DNA of 64,000 nucleotides, from the NCBI GenBank assembly GCA_017621495.1, contig JAGATB010000039.1:32660-96659 (forward strand), given 5' to 3'. Under the pieces are notes generated by a model. That model saw only the letters and a program-made list of their open reading frames with translations, did no database searches and was not told the origin of the DNA. A program made the position numbers and the translations under genes. Source of the stretch: Clostridia bacterium (lineage in GTDB: Bacteria > Bacillota > Clostridia > UMGS1810). Below, in pieces: positions 1-9,304 of the stretch. Each line of letters opens with the position of its first letter. The stretch's first letter is position 1.

Positions 1-20
1 TATAACAGATAATCTTCAAA

Positions 21-854
21 TTATCTGCCGTTTCTTCTCTTAACAATAAACTTGTTGGACTGTTTCTTCTTCTTGCGAGTCTTGTAACCTAATGTAGGTT
101 TACCCCAAGGAGTAACAGGTCCGGGCATACCGATAGGTGACTTACCTTCACCACCACCGTGGGGATGGTCGCAGGGGTTCATAACAACACCACGAACTGT
201 GGGTCTCCAACCCATGTGTCTCTTTCTGCCGGCTTTACCGATAGAGATGTTACCGTGATCCACGTTACCAACCTGACCGATTGTAGCTCTGCAGTTTAAT
301 GCAACCATTCTTACTTCGCCGGAGGGAAGTCTTACCTGTGCATAGCCGTTTTCCTTAGCCATGAGCTGTGCAGCGTTACCTGCTGCTCTTACCATCTGAG
401 CACCTCTGCCGGGGAATAATTCAACATTGTGAATCATTGTACCAACGGGGATATCTTTTATCTCAAGCGCGTTACCGGGCTTAATATCCGCATCGGATCC
501 GGAGCGTACTATATCGCCGACCTTAAGGTCAACAGGTGCTATGATGTAGCTCTTTGTGCCGTCTTCGTACTGGATTAAAGCGATGTTAGCTGTTCTGTTA
601 GGATCGTATTCGATTGTCATAACAGTAGCATTCATGCCATCCTTATTTCTCTTGAAATCTATAATTCTGTATTTCTGTCTGTTTCCGCCGCCTCTGTGAC
701 GAACTGTTATTCTACCGTATGAATTTCTTCCGGCATTGCTTTTCTTGGGTTCGAGCAATGACTTTTCCGGAGCAACCTTAGAAAGCTCTTCAAAGGTTGA
801 AACAGTCATAAATCTGCGTGCGGGAGATGTAGGATTATACTTTTTGATTGCCAT
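21..854 (-). CDS. rplB: 50S ribosomal protein L2
   Basis: L2 (277 aa) binds 23S rRNA at the peptidyl-transferase centre and is needed for subunit joining. The sequence has the full family length, the N-terminal OB-like RNA-binding region with the RHRGGG motif, and the C-terminal signature around HPHGGGEG and the basic tail ending KRRNGR. The start is preceded by a clear AGGAG site. It is the last S10-cluster gene visible; rpsS would be expected just beyond the left window edge. Transcription runs from the rpsJ promoter near 3.2 kb. Identification is unambiguous. Confidence 0.98.
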   Translation of the reverse strand: MAIKKYNPTSPARRFMTVSTFEELSKVAPEKSLLEPKKSNAGRNSYGRITVRHRGGGNRQKYRIIDFKRNKDGMNATVMTIEYDPNRTANIALIQYEDGTKSYIIAPVDLKVGDIVRSGSDADIKPGNALEIKDIPVGTMIHNVELFPGRGAQMVRAAGNAAQLMAKENGYAQVRLPSGEVRMVALNCRATIGQVGNVDHGNISIGKAGRKRHMGWRPTVRGVVMNPCDHPHGGGEGKSPIGMPGPVTPWGKPTLGYKTRKKKKQSNKFIVKRRNGR

Positions 855-889
855 TCCTTTTCACTCCTTAAATTAATTAACTATTCCTA

Positions 890-1180
890 TTAAGCCATTC
901 CGTCAAAGAACTCAATGGTCTTGCTGTCGGCTGTGAGCTTAACAACTGCTTTCTTCCAGTCTGCTCTCTTGCCCGATGTAGCGCCCATTCTCTTAACCTT
1001 ACCAAGAACTCTGCAGGTTGTAACCTTTTCAACCTTAACACCGAAGATTTCCTCTACAGCCTTCTTGATTTCGATTTTGTTTGCACCGAGTGCTACCTTA
1101 AAGGTGTACTTCTTATCAGCGGACTGATCCATGCTCTTTTCCGAAATAATCGGTTTTATAATGATATCATATTTATTCAT
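890..1180 (-). CDS. rplW: 50S ribosomal protein L23
   Basis: L23 (96 aa) sits at the polypeptide exit tunnel and docks trigger factor and the signal recognition particle. The N-terminal [10 protein letters not shown] motif and the later [15 protein letters not shown] stretch are typical, and length matches the family. Its ATG overlaps the rplD stop codon (TAATG arrangement), so the two are probably translationally coupled. It lies between rplD and rplB as in nearly all Bacillota S10 operons. Confidence 0.97.
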   Translation of the reverse strand: MNKYDIIIKPIISEKSMDQSADKKYTFKVALGANKIEIKKAVEEIFGVKVEKVTTCRVLGKVKRMGATSGKRADWKKAVVKLTADSKTIEFFDGMA

Positions 1181-1803
1181 TATGCGTACACCTCCTCAAT
1201 CTTGGATACAGCGTCTTTGGAAATTACCATTGTATCATATTTTAAGATATCATATACATTGAGGCTTCCCATAAATGTGGTAGCAACACCCTGTATATTG
1301 TTTGCTGACTTAACAACATTGTCGTTCTTTTCGTTTGTAACGATAAGTGCCTTGGACTCAACCTTCAAATTCTTGAGCATAGCAACAATTTTCTTTGTCT
1401 TGATTTCATCTACAGCGATATCATCAACTACGATGAATGCACCTTCGTTAACCTTTGAGCTGAGAGCAGACTTTAAAGCAATTGCCTTTAACTTCTTATT
1501 TACAGAGTATCTGTAATCTCTCGGCTTAGGACCTAAAGCGATACCGCCCTTAATCCACTGTGTAGCTCTGATGCTACCCTGTCTTGCACGACCTGTTCCC
1601 TTCTGTCTCCAGGGCTTAATACCGCCGCCGCGAACTTCAGAACGAGTCTTTGTGCTCTGTGTGCCTTGTCTCTGATTAGCGAGGTAGTTTTTAACTATTG
1701 TATGAAGAGCACTTGTGTTAACTTCAGCACCGAAGATACTTTCATTAAGCTCAACATCGCCAATCTGCTTTCCTTCCATATTATATAAAGCTACTTTAGG
1801 CAT
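1180..1803 (-). CDS. rplD: 50S ribosomal protein L4
   Basis: L4 (207 aa) binds domain I of 23S rRNA and its long loop lines the exit tunnel. That loop is visible as the basic stretch around [22 protein letters not shown], residues about 54-76. In gamma-proteobacteria L4 also represses its own operon through the leader; whether that holds here is unknown. Start ATG has an AGGAGG-type site. It overlaps rplW by one base and follows rplC by 22 bp. Confidence 0.97.
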   Translation of the reverse strand: MPKVALYNMEGKQIGDVELNESIFGAEVNTSALHTIVKNYLANQRQGTQSTKTRSEVRGGGIKPWRQKGTGRARQGSIRATQWIKGGIALGPKPRDYRYSVNKKLKAIALKSALSSKVNEGAFIVVDDIAVDEIKTKKIVAMLKNLKVESKALIVTNEKNDNVVKSANNIQGVATTFMGSLNVYDILKYDTMVISKDAVSKIEEVYA

Positions 1804-1825
1804 TGTTAGTCCTCCTTTCTATCAA

Positions 1826-2455
1826 TTACGCTTTAACTGAGTTTTTGATAGTTACAACGCCGCCCTTGGGGCCGGGAACTGCACCCTTAACGAGGATGAT
1901 GTTCTTTTCTGCATCTACCTTAACTACATCTAAATTCTGAACTGTTACCTGTTCAACACCCATGTGTCCGGGCAATCTCTTGTTCTTCATTACCCTTGAA
2001 GGTGTAGAGCAAGCACCCATGGAACCAACGCCTCTGTGATAACCGGAACCGTGGGTCATAGGACCTCTGTGTGTGCCCCATCTCTTTACAGTACCTGCAT
2101 AGCCGTGACCTTTGCTGATACCTGTTACGTCAATCTTGTCGCCTTCTGCAAAAACGTCAACCTTGATTTCGTCGCCTACATTGTAAGCGGAATCATCTTC
2201 GAGTCTGAATTCCTTAAGAACTCTCTTATTGGATACGCCTGCTTTTGCAAGGTGACCCTTCTGAGGCTTGTTCATAGCCTTATCCTTGGCATCAACATAG
2301 CCTACCTGGATAGCATTGTAGCCATCGTTTTCAACTGTCTTCTTCTGAACGACTGTAACAGGGCCTGCCTCGATAACTGTAACAGGAATTACGAGACCGT
2401 CTTCTGTAAAAATCTGAGTCATTCCGATTTTCTTTCCTAAAATCGCTTTCTGCAT
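1826..2455 (-). CDS. rplC: 50S ribosomal protein L3
   Basis: L3 (209 aa) is an early 23S assembly protein reaching toward the peptidyl-transferase centre. The central extension with [18 protein letters not shown] and [13 protein letters not shown] is diagnostic, as is the N-terminal [12 protein letters not shown]. Start is supported by GGAGGA seven bases upstream. A 120-bp spacer with a perfect 7-bp stem hairpin separates it from rpsJ, which is longer than the other gaps in this operon. Confidence 0.97.
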   Translation of the reverse strand: MQKAILGKKIGMTQIFTEDGLVIPVTVIEAGPVTVVQKKTVENDGYNAIQVGYVDAKDKAMNKPQKGHLAKAGVSNKRVLKEFRLEDDSAYNVGDEIKVDVFAEGDKIDVTGISKGHGYAGTVKRWGTHRGPMTHGSGYHRGVGSMGACSTPSRVMKNKRLPGHMGVEQVTVQNLDVVKVDAEKNIILVKGAVPGPKGGVVTIKNSVKA

Positions 2456-2512
2456 TTTAGATTTCCTCCTATTATGGTTATTGGTTGAAGCTAAGGTGCC
2501 TCAACATGACCT

Positions 2513-2535
2513 GCTGTCAAACACACGGTGACAGC
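2513..2535 (-). promoter_or_regulatory. Hairpin in the rpsJ-rplC spacer
   Basis: GCTGTCA and TGACAGC form a perfect 7-bp stem with a 9-nt loop, in the only long gap of the operon. There is no T tract, so it is not a standard terminator. It could be a processing or protein-binding site controlling rplC onward; that is inference. Confidence 0.4.
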
Positions 2536-2575
2536 TCCGTATAAGGCCTTATGTAAAAGCCTTTGGCAGAAGTAA

Positions 2576-2890
2576 TTACATCTGCTTGATTTCGATATCA
2601 ACGCCTGCAGGTAATGAAATTTTCAGCAAGCTGTCGATAGTCTTGGGTGTAGGTTCAAGTATGTCGATAAGTCTCTTGTGAGTTCTCATTTCGAACTGTT
2701 CACGGGAGTCCTTATACTTGTGTACCGCTCTTAAGATTGTAACAACCTCTTTCTTAGTAGGGAGCGGAATAGGACCTGCAACCTTTGCACCGGTTCTCTC
2801 AGCAGTCTCCACAATCTTCTGTGCGGACTGATCGATTAACTGGTGATCATAAGCCTTAAGCTTAATTCTGATTTTCTGACTTTTAGCCAT
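2576..2890 (-). CDS. rpsJ: 30S ribosomal protein S10
   Basis: S10 (104 aa from this start) is a 30S head protein and also NusE, the antitermination partner of NusB. The sequence carries [15 protein letters not shown] at its start and the GPIPLPTKK and THKRLIDI motifs. The ATG at 2890 is chosen because GAGGAGGT lies at correct spacing before it; an upstream in-frame extension of 16 residues has no such site and is absent from the family. First gene of the operon. Confidence 0.97.
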   Translation of the reverse strand: MAKSQKIRIKLKAYDHQLIDQSAQKIVETAERTGAKVAGPIPLPTKKEVVTILRAVHKYKDSREQFEMRTHKRLIDILEPTPKTIDSLLKISLPAGVDIEIKQM

Positions 2891-3158
2891 GAGATAGTAC
2901 CTCCTCTTTCTAATAATTGGTGCCATTCCGGCAGTCATGAAATCGCATCCACCCTTCCGGGTGTGTCATGCTCAATGCATTATAAATCCCGGTAAGCTAA
3001 GTTGACCTAACCTATCCGGGGCATAATACACCTATATCAAGTGACCGTGCCGCCCGAATTCACGATTCGGACATTCTCCGTGGAAATTAACCGCTTGACC
3101 CGTTACTGTCTGCGATTGGTAACCTCCCACATCATCGTATGTCATGCCACGCTTGTTT
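2891..3158 (-). promoter_or_regulatory. Long structured leader of the S10 operon
   Basis: About 260 nt lie between the predicted transcription start and rpsJ. The leader contains several short inverted repeats, the clearest being CACCC-GGAA-GGGTG at 2950-2963 with a GNRA-type loop, extended by GCAT/ATGC across an internal loop. Long leaders on ribosomal operons commonly bind a ribosomal protein for autoregulation. I did not recognise a named family and cannot say which protein would bind. Confidence 0.5.
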
Positions 3159-3187
3159 ATTTTATAATATATTCGCCAATTTTGCAA
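3159..3187 (-). promoter_or_regulatory. Sigma-A promoter of the S10 operon
   Basis: On the minus strand TTGCAA, a 17-bp spacer and TAAAAT are visible in an A/T-rich context. This is the only good match upstream of rpsJ. Confidence 0.65.
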
Positions 3188-3306
3188 GCATTTTTTTCTC
3201 AAAACGGCAATTTTTGGCTGTTTTTTCGAAATTTCGTTAATGTTGTACATAATACCAACTGCAAATTGTGCACTTTGCATATATAAGTTCAGGCTTTTTT
3301 CAAGCT

Positions 3307-3350
3307 AAAACCCCCGGAAAGCCTTGACACTGCAGGCATTCGGGGGGTTT
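3307..3350 (-). terminator. Terminator after the xerD-like gene
   Basis: A GC-rich inverted repeat (AACCCCC.../...GGGGGTT with a GCC/GGC inner pairing) ends in TTTT on the minus strand. It separates the recombinase/spoIIM transcripts from the S10 promoter. Confidence 0.55.
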
Positions 3351-3539
3351 AAAAACATTTATGAATTATGTAAACTCCGTTGGGTATATCTTTAATTCAA
3401 AACCTATTATATATAATAAGGTAGAAACTCGCCAATAATTCCGCGTTTAGCAAAGCAAAACAACCTTAACTTACCTCACAGAGTCAAATTTCACTCACAC
3501 AAATCGTGAATTTCATATTTTGCCGCAGTCAAAATATTC

Positions 3540-4421
3540 CTATGCTCTGGGGTGTGCTTTATTATATATCTCTCTTAAGTGATTTTTCATAAGCTTGGCA
3601 TACACCTGGGTTGAAGTTATATCTTTGTGACCGAGCATTTCCTGAATGGACGCAAGGTCTGCACCGTTTTCCAGAAGATGTGCCGCAAATGAGTGCCTTA
3701 ATGTATGAGGAGTTATATCCTTATGTATATCTGCCTCTGCAGCATAACTCTTGATAAGCTTCCAGAAGCCCTGACGCGTCATTCTGGAACCATTGCAATT
3801 CACAAAAAGTGCATTCTCCTCAGGAAGAGCAATCATAGCCGGCCTCACGATAAGTATATATTCTCTTAAGGCTCTGATAGCCGTTTTACCTAAGGGTACG
3901 ATTCTCACGTCATTCTCACTTATACACTTGAGATATCCCATATCGAGGTCCACATCATTTTCATTGAGAGATATAAGCTCTGATACCTTAATACCGGTAG
4001 CATAAAGAAGCTCAAGCATTGCCTTGTCCCTTACACCCTTGGGCATTGAAGTATCCGGACACTTCAGAAAGGCATCCACCTCATTGGTTGAGAGTATCTG
4101 GGGCATCTTTTTCTCTACCTTGGGAGTTTTGAGCTTATGAGTAGGGTCGTGGGGCACCTTGCCCTTGAGCAGCAAATATCCGAAAAGTGCCCTGACAGAA
4201 GCCAGAGACCTGGACACAGACGATGCCGCCTTGCCTTCAAGCTGCATATACGTCACATAGCTTTGAATGTCTGTACCGCTTACTTTAGTCACCTCCAGAT
4301 GTCTGGCGTCTATGTAGTCTGAAAACTGCTTTATATCTCTTGTATACGACTGCAAAGTGTTTTTAGCAACCTTTTTATCATTTTCCAAATAATCAACAAA
4401 TTCACACATAAGTGCGTTCAT
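3540..4421 (-). CDS. XerD-like tyrosine recombinase, altered catalytic residues
   Basis: At 293 aa this has the XerC/XerD layout: SAM-like N-terminal core-binding domain (about 1-95) and a catalytic domain ending in AHPRA as XerD does. Visible active-site residues are H240 and R243 (HTLRH), H266 (LGH) and nucleophile Y275. The first catalytic arginine, normally in ATGxRVSEL, is Lys145 here (AAG codon), and the beta-hairpin lysine position (XerD K172) aligns to Glu169. The gene lies 24 bp downstream of spoIIM, the same neighbourhood as B. subtilis xerD (ripX). It is either the functional XerD with tolerated changes or a diverged DNA-binding derivative. Confidence 0.85.
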   Translation of the reverse strand: MNALMCEFVDYLENDKKVAKNTLQSYTRDIKQFSDYIDARHLEVTKVSGTDIQSYVTYMQLEGKAASSVSRSLASVRALFGYLLLKGKVPHDPTHKLKTPKVEKKMPQILSTNEVDAFLKCPDTSMPKGVRDKAMLELLYATGIKVSELISLNENDVDLDMGYLKCISENDVRIVPLGKTAIRALREYILIVRPAMIALPEENALFVNCNGSRMTRQGFWKLIKSYAAEADIHKDITPHTLRHSFAAHLLENGADLASIQEMLGHKDITSTQVYAKLMKNHLREIYNKAHPRA

Positions 4422-4445
4422 TATAAATCCCTCTCTTTTATTACT

Positions 4446-5033
4446 TCAAAATAGTTTAAGTACGATTGTGCCCAAGCCTATCTGGATGCATTCCGCTATA
4501 CACATAATCAAAAAAAATATCAGTACTCTTGCCGCAAACCTGAAGTATTCCGCTGCAGCCTCGCCTGCCGTAAGCTCACCGGAGCACACCCCGGCAGAAA
4601 ACTTAAGCGATATAAGAAATACCAGTATGTATATAGGCAGTATCAGCACATTAGATACAAATACAGCAAAAAGTATGGATGCCGCCTTGCGAATCACGCA
4701 GCCTGCAGATGCAAGCCCCGCTACAGCTCCCAGAGCAAAGCCCTTAAGAGCGATTAATCCCCCCGGAAGCAACGATACCGGAAATCCGGCAGTAAATATC
4801 AACACACAGCAGCAAAAAACGAAATCGGCAAATATAGCCTTGCGTACACTTTGTGAAAATGATATCTGTTCAAAGGACACACTGTGTACAAACTCCGCCA
4901 CCTGTGCAAACACCCCACCCGCTGTACGAAAGGCGATAATCATGCCTGCAAAAATGCACATCACAACTGCTGCCAGGCAGGATACAAAAAGCATTTTTGG
5001 CTTATTTACGGATTTATCCAATCGGAACACCAC
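4446..5033 (-). CDS. spoIIM: Stage II sporulation protein M
   Basis: SpoIIM is a membrane member of the SpoIID-SpoIIM-SpoIIP complex that removes septal peptidoglycan and drives engulfment. The product (195 aa) has about five hydrophobic segments and the SpoIIM/DUF95 pattern of a central FPVSLLPGGLIALKGFALG stretch. The open frame begins with a GTG at 5033; a TTG at 5021, just after a GGTGG, is an alternative start. Position directly upstream of a xerD-type gene supports the call and indicates that the organism sporulates or descends from spore formers. Confidence 0.85.
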   Translation of the reverse strand: MVFRLDKSVNKPKMLFVSCLAAVVMCIFAGMIIAFRTAGGVFAQVAEFVHSVSFEQISFSQSVRKAIFADFVFCCCVLIFTAGFPVSLLPGGLIALKGFALGAVAGLASAGCVIRKAASILFAVFVSNVLILPIYILVFLISLKFSAGVCSGELTAGEAAAEYFRFAARVLIFFLIMCIAECIQIGLGTIVLKLF

Positions 5034-5120
5034 CGTTCTTATAAGTAATAGTGAATAAGTTATTTCGTTACATGCTTGTCAATAACAGATTATGAAAAAC
5101 GGCGGGGTAATATTCCGATT

Positions 5121-5915
5121 TTATTTATTCATTTTTTGAGCTTTATCCGCACAGGCGTCTATGGCGCTTATCACAGCATTTCTAAACCCTGCTTCTTCAA
5201 GCTTGGCTACGGCTTCAATAGTGGTACCGCCGGGTGAGCACACCATATCCTTGAGCACTGCAGGGTGAATACCCGTCTCCTGCTGCATAAGAGCACTGCC
5301 CATGATTGTCTGAGAAGCCAAAATATATGCATCTGCTCTGGGTATACCGTGCTTTACGGCAGCATCAGCCATCGCCTCTATAAACATAAACACATATGCC
5401 GGCCCGCTGCCGCTCACGGCGGTACAGGGGTCTATGAGCTTCTCGGGTACACGCAGAGTCTTGCCGGCTCCGGAAAAAATCCTCTCTGCAAATGCCAGCT
5501 CATCTTCGGTCACACCGTCACCTGTTGCAATTACCGTCATACCGGCACCTGCCTGAAGTGCCAGATTGGGCATGGTGCGTATAACCTTTACATCGCCGAG
5601 TATACCTCTAATGTAATCTATGGTAACTCCGGCAGCTATAGATACATACACCTTGTCTGCATATCCGTCTGCAGATTTAATTTCATGCAAAAGAGCTTCA
5701 AAGCCATTTGGCTTCACACACAATATTATGTAATCCGATTTATTAACTAAATCTTGCAAATTTGTTACATTAATATTAAGCTCTTTAACCTTGTCGGAAA
5801 ACGCCAGAGAATGTGCATATATATCCTTTTCATTAAATCCGGCTTTACAAACAGCACCGCAAAGTATGGCACTTCCCATATTTCCGACGCCTATGAAGCC
5901 TATCTTACTATTCAT
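5121..5915 (-). CDS. proC: Pyrroline-5-carboxylate reductase
   Basis: ProC (264 aa from this start) reduces 1-pyrroline-5-carboxylate to proline with NAD(P)H. The N-terminal Rossmann motif GFIGVGNMGSAI and the C-terminal signature from SGSGPAYVF through CSPGGTTIEA are both present. ATG 5915 is preferred because TACGGAGG precedes it; an extra upstream 19 residues lack a ribosome site and precede the Rossmann strand. It stands alone, with an intergenic region of over 300 bp before divergent walR. Confidence 0.95.
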   Translation of the reverse strand: MNSKIGFIGVGNMGSAILCGAVCKAGFNEKDIYAHSLAFSDKVKELNINVTNLQDLVNKSDYIILCVKPNGFEALLHEIKSADGYADKVYVSIAAGVTIDYIRGILGDVKVIRTMPNLALQAGAGMTVIATGDGVTEDELAFAERIFSGAGKTLRVPEKLIDPCTAVSGSGPAYVFMFIEAMADAAVKHGIPRADAYILASQTIMGSALMQQETGIHPAVLKDMVCSPGGTTIEAVAKLEEAGFRNAVISAIDACADKAQKMNK

Positions 5916-6133
5916 ATATATACCTCCGTATTTCAGGTAAATTTTTAGAGTGCACTTGAAATTATAACACATTTTAATGCAAATTGTAAAGTGATTTTTT
6001 AAAAAAATTTAAAATATTATGTCAACAATTTTCACCTATACAATATGTAGTATGTTGTCAAAAAATATCATGGGTATATTGTGGTGAAGCATATTATTGC
6101 TCAAACAAAATTTTCGACAATTTTTAATACAAC

Positions 6134-6150
6134 CGTAACCAATTCGTAAA
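6134..6150 (+). promoter_or_regulatory. Probable WalR-binding direct repeat before walR
   Basis: CGTAAC-N5-CGTAAA matches the WalR consensus TGTWAH-N5-TGTWAH except for the first base of each half. It ends 10 bp upstream of the -35 box, a position consistent with autoregulation. The rest of the 5916-6237 gap is A/T-rich and holds only this and the promoter. Confidence 0.45.
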
Positions 6151-6160
6151 CATGGAATTA

Positions 6161-6189
6161 TTGACTTTTATACCGCAATATGATATGAT
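6161..6189 (+). promoter_or_regulatory. Sigma-A promoter of the wal operon
   Basis: TTGACT, 17-bp spacer, TATGAT, about 48 bp upstream of the walR ATG. Confidence 0.75.
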
Positions 6190-6237
6190 ATACATGTATA
6201 AGTATATAAATAAGTACAAAAGGGAGCGCAGACACAT

Positions 6238-6927
6238 ATGGAAAATTTAATTTTAGTTGTAGATGATGAAAAGCCGATAGTTGATATACTTAAGGTTAAC
6301 CTTGTAAAAAGCGGTTACAGGGTAATTGAAGCATATGACGGAAATGAAGCTGTAAACAAGGCACTTACAGAAGAACCCGACCTTATACTTCTTGATGTAA
6401 TGCTGCCCGGTCAGGACGGCTTTTCCGTATGCAAAAAAATCCGTGAAACCTCTGCAGTTCCGATTATAATGCTCACAGCACGTGAAGAAGAAGTAGACAA
6501 AATCCTGGGTCTGGAGCTCGGTGCCGATGACTATATGACCAAGCCCTTCTCCCTGCGCGAGCTCATGGCGAGAGTCAAAGCAAACCTGAGGAGAACCCAG
6601 CTTGCAGCCAAGGAGGAGGCAGGCGGCGAAATCCTCACATTTGGAGACCTTGCAATTGACGTGGAGAAGTACGAGGTTAAAAAACGCGGCGAGGTAATAG
6701 AGCTTACATTCAGAGAATTTGAGCTTTTGAAATTCCTTGCAACCAAAAAAGGTAAAATTTTCTCCAGAGAAAATCTCCTTAATAAAGTATGGGATTACGA
6801 ATTCTACGGAGATGTGCGTACCGTGGACGTAACCATAAGACGTCTGCGTGAAAAAATAGAGGATAACCCCAGCATGCCCACATATATTATAACCAAGCGC
6901 GGAGTAGGATATTATTTTGGAGCGTAA
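6238..6927 (+). CDS. walR: WalR-type response regulator (OmpR family)
   Basis: An OmpR/PhoB response regulator of 229 aa: receiver domain 1-120 with acidic pocket VVDDE, phosphoacceptor D53 in LLDVMLP, T/K switch residues (MLTA, TKPF), then a winged-helix DNA-binding domain ending [12 protein letters not shown]. The receiver is closest in wording to WalR/YycF ([12 protein letters not shown]). The assignment rests mainly on the downstream kinase and the yycH/yycI homologues, which are specific to the WalRK system controlling peptidoglycan hydrolases. The stop is four bases before walK. Confidence 0.9.
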   Translation: MENLILVVDDEKPIVDILKVNLVKSGYRVIEAYDGNEAVNKALTEEPDLILLDVMLPGQDGFSVCKKIRETSAVPIIMLTAREEEVDKILGLELGADDYMTKPFSLRELMARVKANLRRTQLAAKEEAGGEILTFGDLAIDVEKYEVKKRGEVIELTFREFELLKFLATKKGKIFSRENLLNKVWDYEFYGDVRTVDVTIRRLREKIEDNPSMPTYIITKRGVGYYFGA

Positions 6928-6930
6928 GCA

Positions 6931-8700
6931 ATGTTTAAAAGTCTTAGTATAAAAATAGCTATGATGTTTGTGCTTCTCACCATATCGATTATCATATTGA
7001 TTGGTTCGTTTATGACAGGAAGTATAGACACCTTCTATGACAATGAGTTCAAAAACCTCATGTCGCTTGTGTTTAGTGATGAATATGTAAGCCAGCTTAA
7101 TAAGAGCATTGACGCAGGCGTGGAAGCCAAAGAACTCTACAAAAACATCAGCATATACAGCGGTCAGATAGGTGTGGATTCATTCAGAAATATATACCTT
7201 CTGGACGGCAAAACCGGCAAAACCATAGACAAGCTCACCACCAACACCGAGCTTGCCAAAAATCTGGAGGTCTCGCCAAACGTCATAACTGCCATAGGCG
7301 GCAAAACCGGCAACGAGACCTTATCAAGCTCCGGCTACATGGATTACGCAGTACCCCTTATGGACGGAGACGAGGTCAGATACATCATCTATATATGCGA
7401 CACCAAGGAAGAGACCGACAATGTGATGAACTCCATATTTACCATAATGATACAGGCACTTCTCATAGGACTCGCTCTTTCGGTGCTGTTTTCCATACTT
7501 CTTTCTAAGACAATCATACTGCCTATACAGTCACTAACCAACAAAGCATCCAGGCTATCAGAGGGTGACTTTGATGAAATGATAGAGGTACGCTCCGGAG
7601 ACGAAATCGGCAGACTGACAAATACATTTAACACCATGGCATCCGAGCTGCAGAATACCCTGAAAGAAATCCGAAGTGAAAAGGACAAATCCGAAACCGT
7701 GCTTCTGCACATGACAGACGGAGTTGTAGCATTTAATAAGCTTGGCGAGGTTATACATATCAATCCCGCAGCCAAGGAGCTCCTTAAAATTGAGGATACT
7801 CAGGATATTACATTCAATTCCCTTTTCGGTGATACAGACATATCTATAGAAAAGGTGCTGTTCCTGCCGCACTTTAAGAGCACAGAACGCCGTATAACCA
7901 CGGACACCAATGAACTTAACGTTCACTTTGCACCATTTAAAACCACCGATAATTCCGACGGACTCATCGCCGTGATACAGGATATCACCGAGCAGCAGAG
8001 ACTGGACAAAGCCCGCAGAGAATTCGTGGCGAATGTATCTCACGAGCTGAGGACTCCGCTTACCACGGTGAAAAGCTATGCAGAGACCTTGTGTGATGCA
8101 GCTGCTGATAACAATATGGACTCAGATATGTTTAAAACATTCCTCAATGTGATAAACAATGAAACCGACCGTATGACCAGACTGGTAAAAGACCTGCTGC
8201 TTCTTTCAAGACTTGACTATTCACTTAAGGATATGCCAAAGGAAAGCTTCGATATAAGCGAGATGATTAAATCCCTGGTTGACAGACTGGCAATGTCAAC
8301 CCGAGAAAAGAAACAGACTCTCATATATGAGCCTACAAATACTCTGCCTGTATACAACGGTAATCCGGACAGAATAGAGCAGGTTCTTATCAATATAATC
8401 ACCAACGCTATCAAGTACACCCCTCAGAACGGCCGTATACTCATAACAACCATATATATGTATAACTCCATAACAATCAAGGTAATCGACAACGGCATAG
8501 GCATACCGGAGGAAAACCTTGCCCATATTTTTGAGAGGTTTTACCGTGTGGATAAAGCACGTTCCAGAGAAATGGGAGGTACGGGTCTGGGGCTTGCCAT
8601 TGCAAAGGAAATAGTGGAAGCTCATGACGGTACTATAGAAATAAAAAGTAAGCCCGGTATAGGCACAGAGGTTGTGATAACTCTGCCAACGGGGAATTAA
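6931..8700 (+). CDS. walK: WalK-type sensor histidine kinase
   Basis: The 589-aa membrane kinase has TM1 (about 7-29), an extracytoplasmic region (30-170), TM2 (about 171-193), HAMP (193-245), a PAS domain (about 255-350), HisKA with phosphorylated H371 in FVANVSHELRTP, and an HATPase domain with N box (NAIKYTP), G1 (DNGIGI) and G2 (GGTGLGLAI). This is the WalK/YycG architecture, including the cytoplasmic PAS missing from PhoR-type shorter kinases. It phosphorylates WalR and senses envelope status in related Bacillota. Confidence 0.92.
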   Translation: MFKSLSIKIAMMFVLLTISIIILIGSFMTGSIDTFYDNEFKNLMSLVFSDEYVSQLNKSIDAGVEAKELYKNISIYSGQIGVDSFRNIYLLDGKTGKTIDKLTTNTELAKNLEVSPNVITAIGGKTGNETLSSSGYMDYAVPLMDGDEVRYIIYICDTKEETDNVMNSIFTIMIQALLIGLALSVLFSILLSKTIILPIQSLTNKASRLSEGDFDEMIEVRSGDEIGRLTNTFNTMASELQNTLKEIRSEKDKSETVLLHMTDGVVAFNKLGEVIHINPAAKELLKIEDTQDITFNSLFGDTDISIEKVLFLPHFKSTERRITTDTNELNVHFAPFKTTDNSDGLIAVIQDITEQQRLDKARREFVANVSHELRTPLTTVKSYAETLCDAAADNNMDSDMFKTFLNVINNETDRMTRLVKDLLLLSRLDYSLKDMPKESFDISEMIKSLVDRLAMSTREKKQTLIYEPTNTLPVYNGNPDRIEQVLINIITNAIKYTPQNGRILITTIYMYNSITIKVIDNGIGIPEENLAHIFERFYRVDKARSREMGGTGLGLAIAKEIVEAHDGTIEIKSKPGIGTEVVITLPTGN

Positions 8701-8730
8701 CGTATAAATGTTATACTGTTTTAAGCTCAG

Positions 8731-8763
8731 TGTAATGGTTCTGTAACAATTATGTCGTATAAT
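8731..8763 (+). promoter_or_regulatory. Perfect WalR box next to a -10 element
   Basis: TGTAAT-N5-TGTAAC (8731-8747) matches TGTWAH-N5-TGTWAH exactly. TATAAT follows at 8758-8763, and no good -35 is visible, so the box occupies the -35 region as for an activator-dependent promoter. It would drive the secreted-protein gene and yycHI as a WalR target. Confidence 0.6.
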
Positions 8764-8829
8764 ATAGTTAAGATAAAATGTAAAAGTATGAATTCAATTT
8801 TTAGTGTACAATACAAAGGTGTGATTTTT

Positions 8830-9291
8830 ATGAAACTCAAAAAACTAATAACAACAATACTCACAATTGCCATACTTACTATGCCTATGCTGGCATTTGC
8901 TTCTGCAGAGACTCTTCCTGCAGGTTATGCAGGCAATTCCGATGCGCTCATTGACATCAAGAATCCGGAAGCTGCAGTAACGTCTACCACAAGTAAGATT
9001 TGCGTGGTTTCTGCTGTTGCCGTATCCGGTACTACAGTTACACTCTATACATATGATAATGCATCCGGCAAATATGTAAAGATGTATTCCGACGGTAAGG
9101 CTCTTGAATCAGTGGTAGGTGCCGCAGGTCTCTATGCGCAGAGTGTAGAGCTCAAATCCGGTGCTAATACCATACTCGTAGTAGCTAACTCAGGCGATGC
9201 TACAGAGACAATCAAGCTGGATATCACTCTTCTTAAGAATGATTTTGCCGAAAGCCTCAGAAGCATCTGGCAGACTCTTATAAATTATTAA
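8830..9291 (+). CDS. Small secreted protein in the wal operon
   Basis: This 153-aa protein has a typical signal peptide (KLKK, hydrophobic core, cleavage near AFA-SAE) and a mature region rich in Ser, Thr, Ala and beta-prone residues. I do not recognise a family. ATG 8830 is chosen because AAAGGTG lies upstream and the signal peptide starts there; a 26-residue upstream extension would bury the signal. Its place between walK and yycH, and the WalR box ahead of it, suggest an exported envelope protein made under WalR control. Function is unknown. Confidence 0.7.
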   Translation: MKLKKLITTILTIAILTMPMLAFASAETLPAGYAGNSDALIDIKNPEAAVTSTTSKICVVSAVAVSGTTVTLYTYDNASGKYVKMYSDGKALESVVGAAGLYAQSVELKSGANTILVVANSGDATETIKLDITLLKNDFAESLRSIWQTLINY

Positions 9292-9304
9292 TAGGGAGAT
9301 TGCT

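Noticed and set aside
2456..2575. Considered the rpsJ-rplC spacer as a small RNA gene
   Set aside because: No promoter within it and no terminator; only one 7-bp hairpin is supported.
3032..3286. Frames on both strands in the S10 leader
   Set aside because: They cover the promoter and structured leader, have no ribosome site, and match no family; the leader interpretation is simpler.
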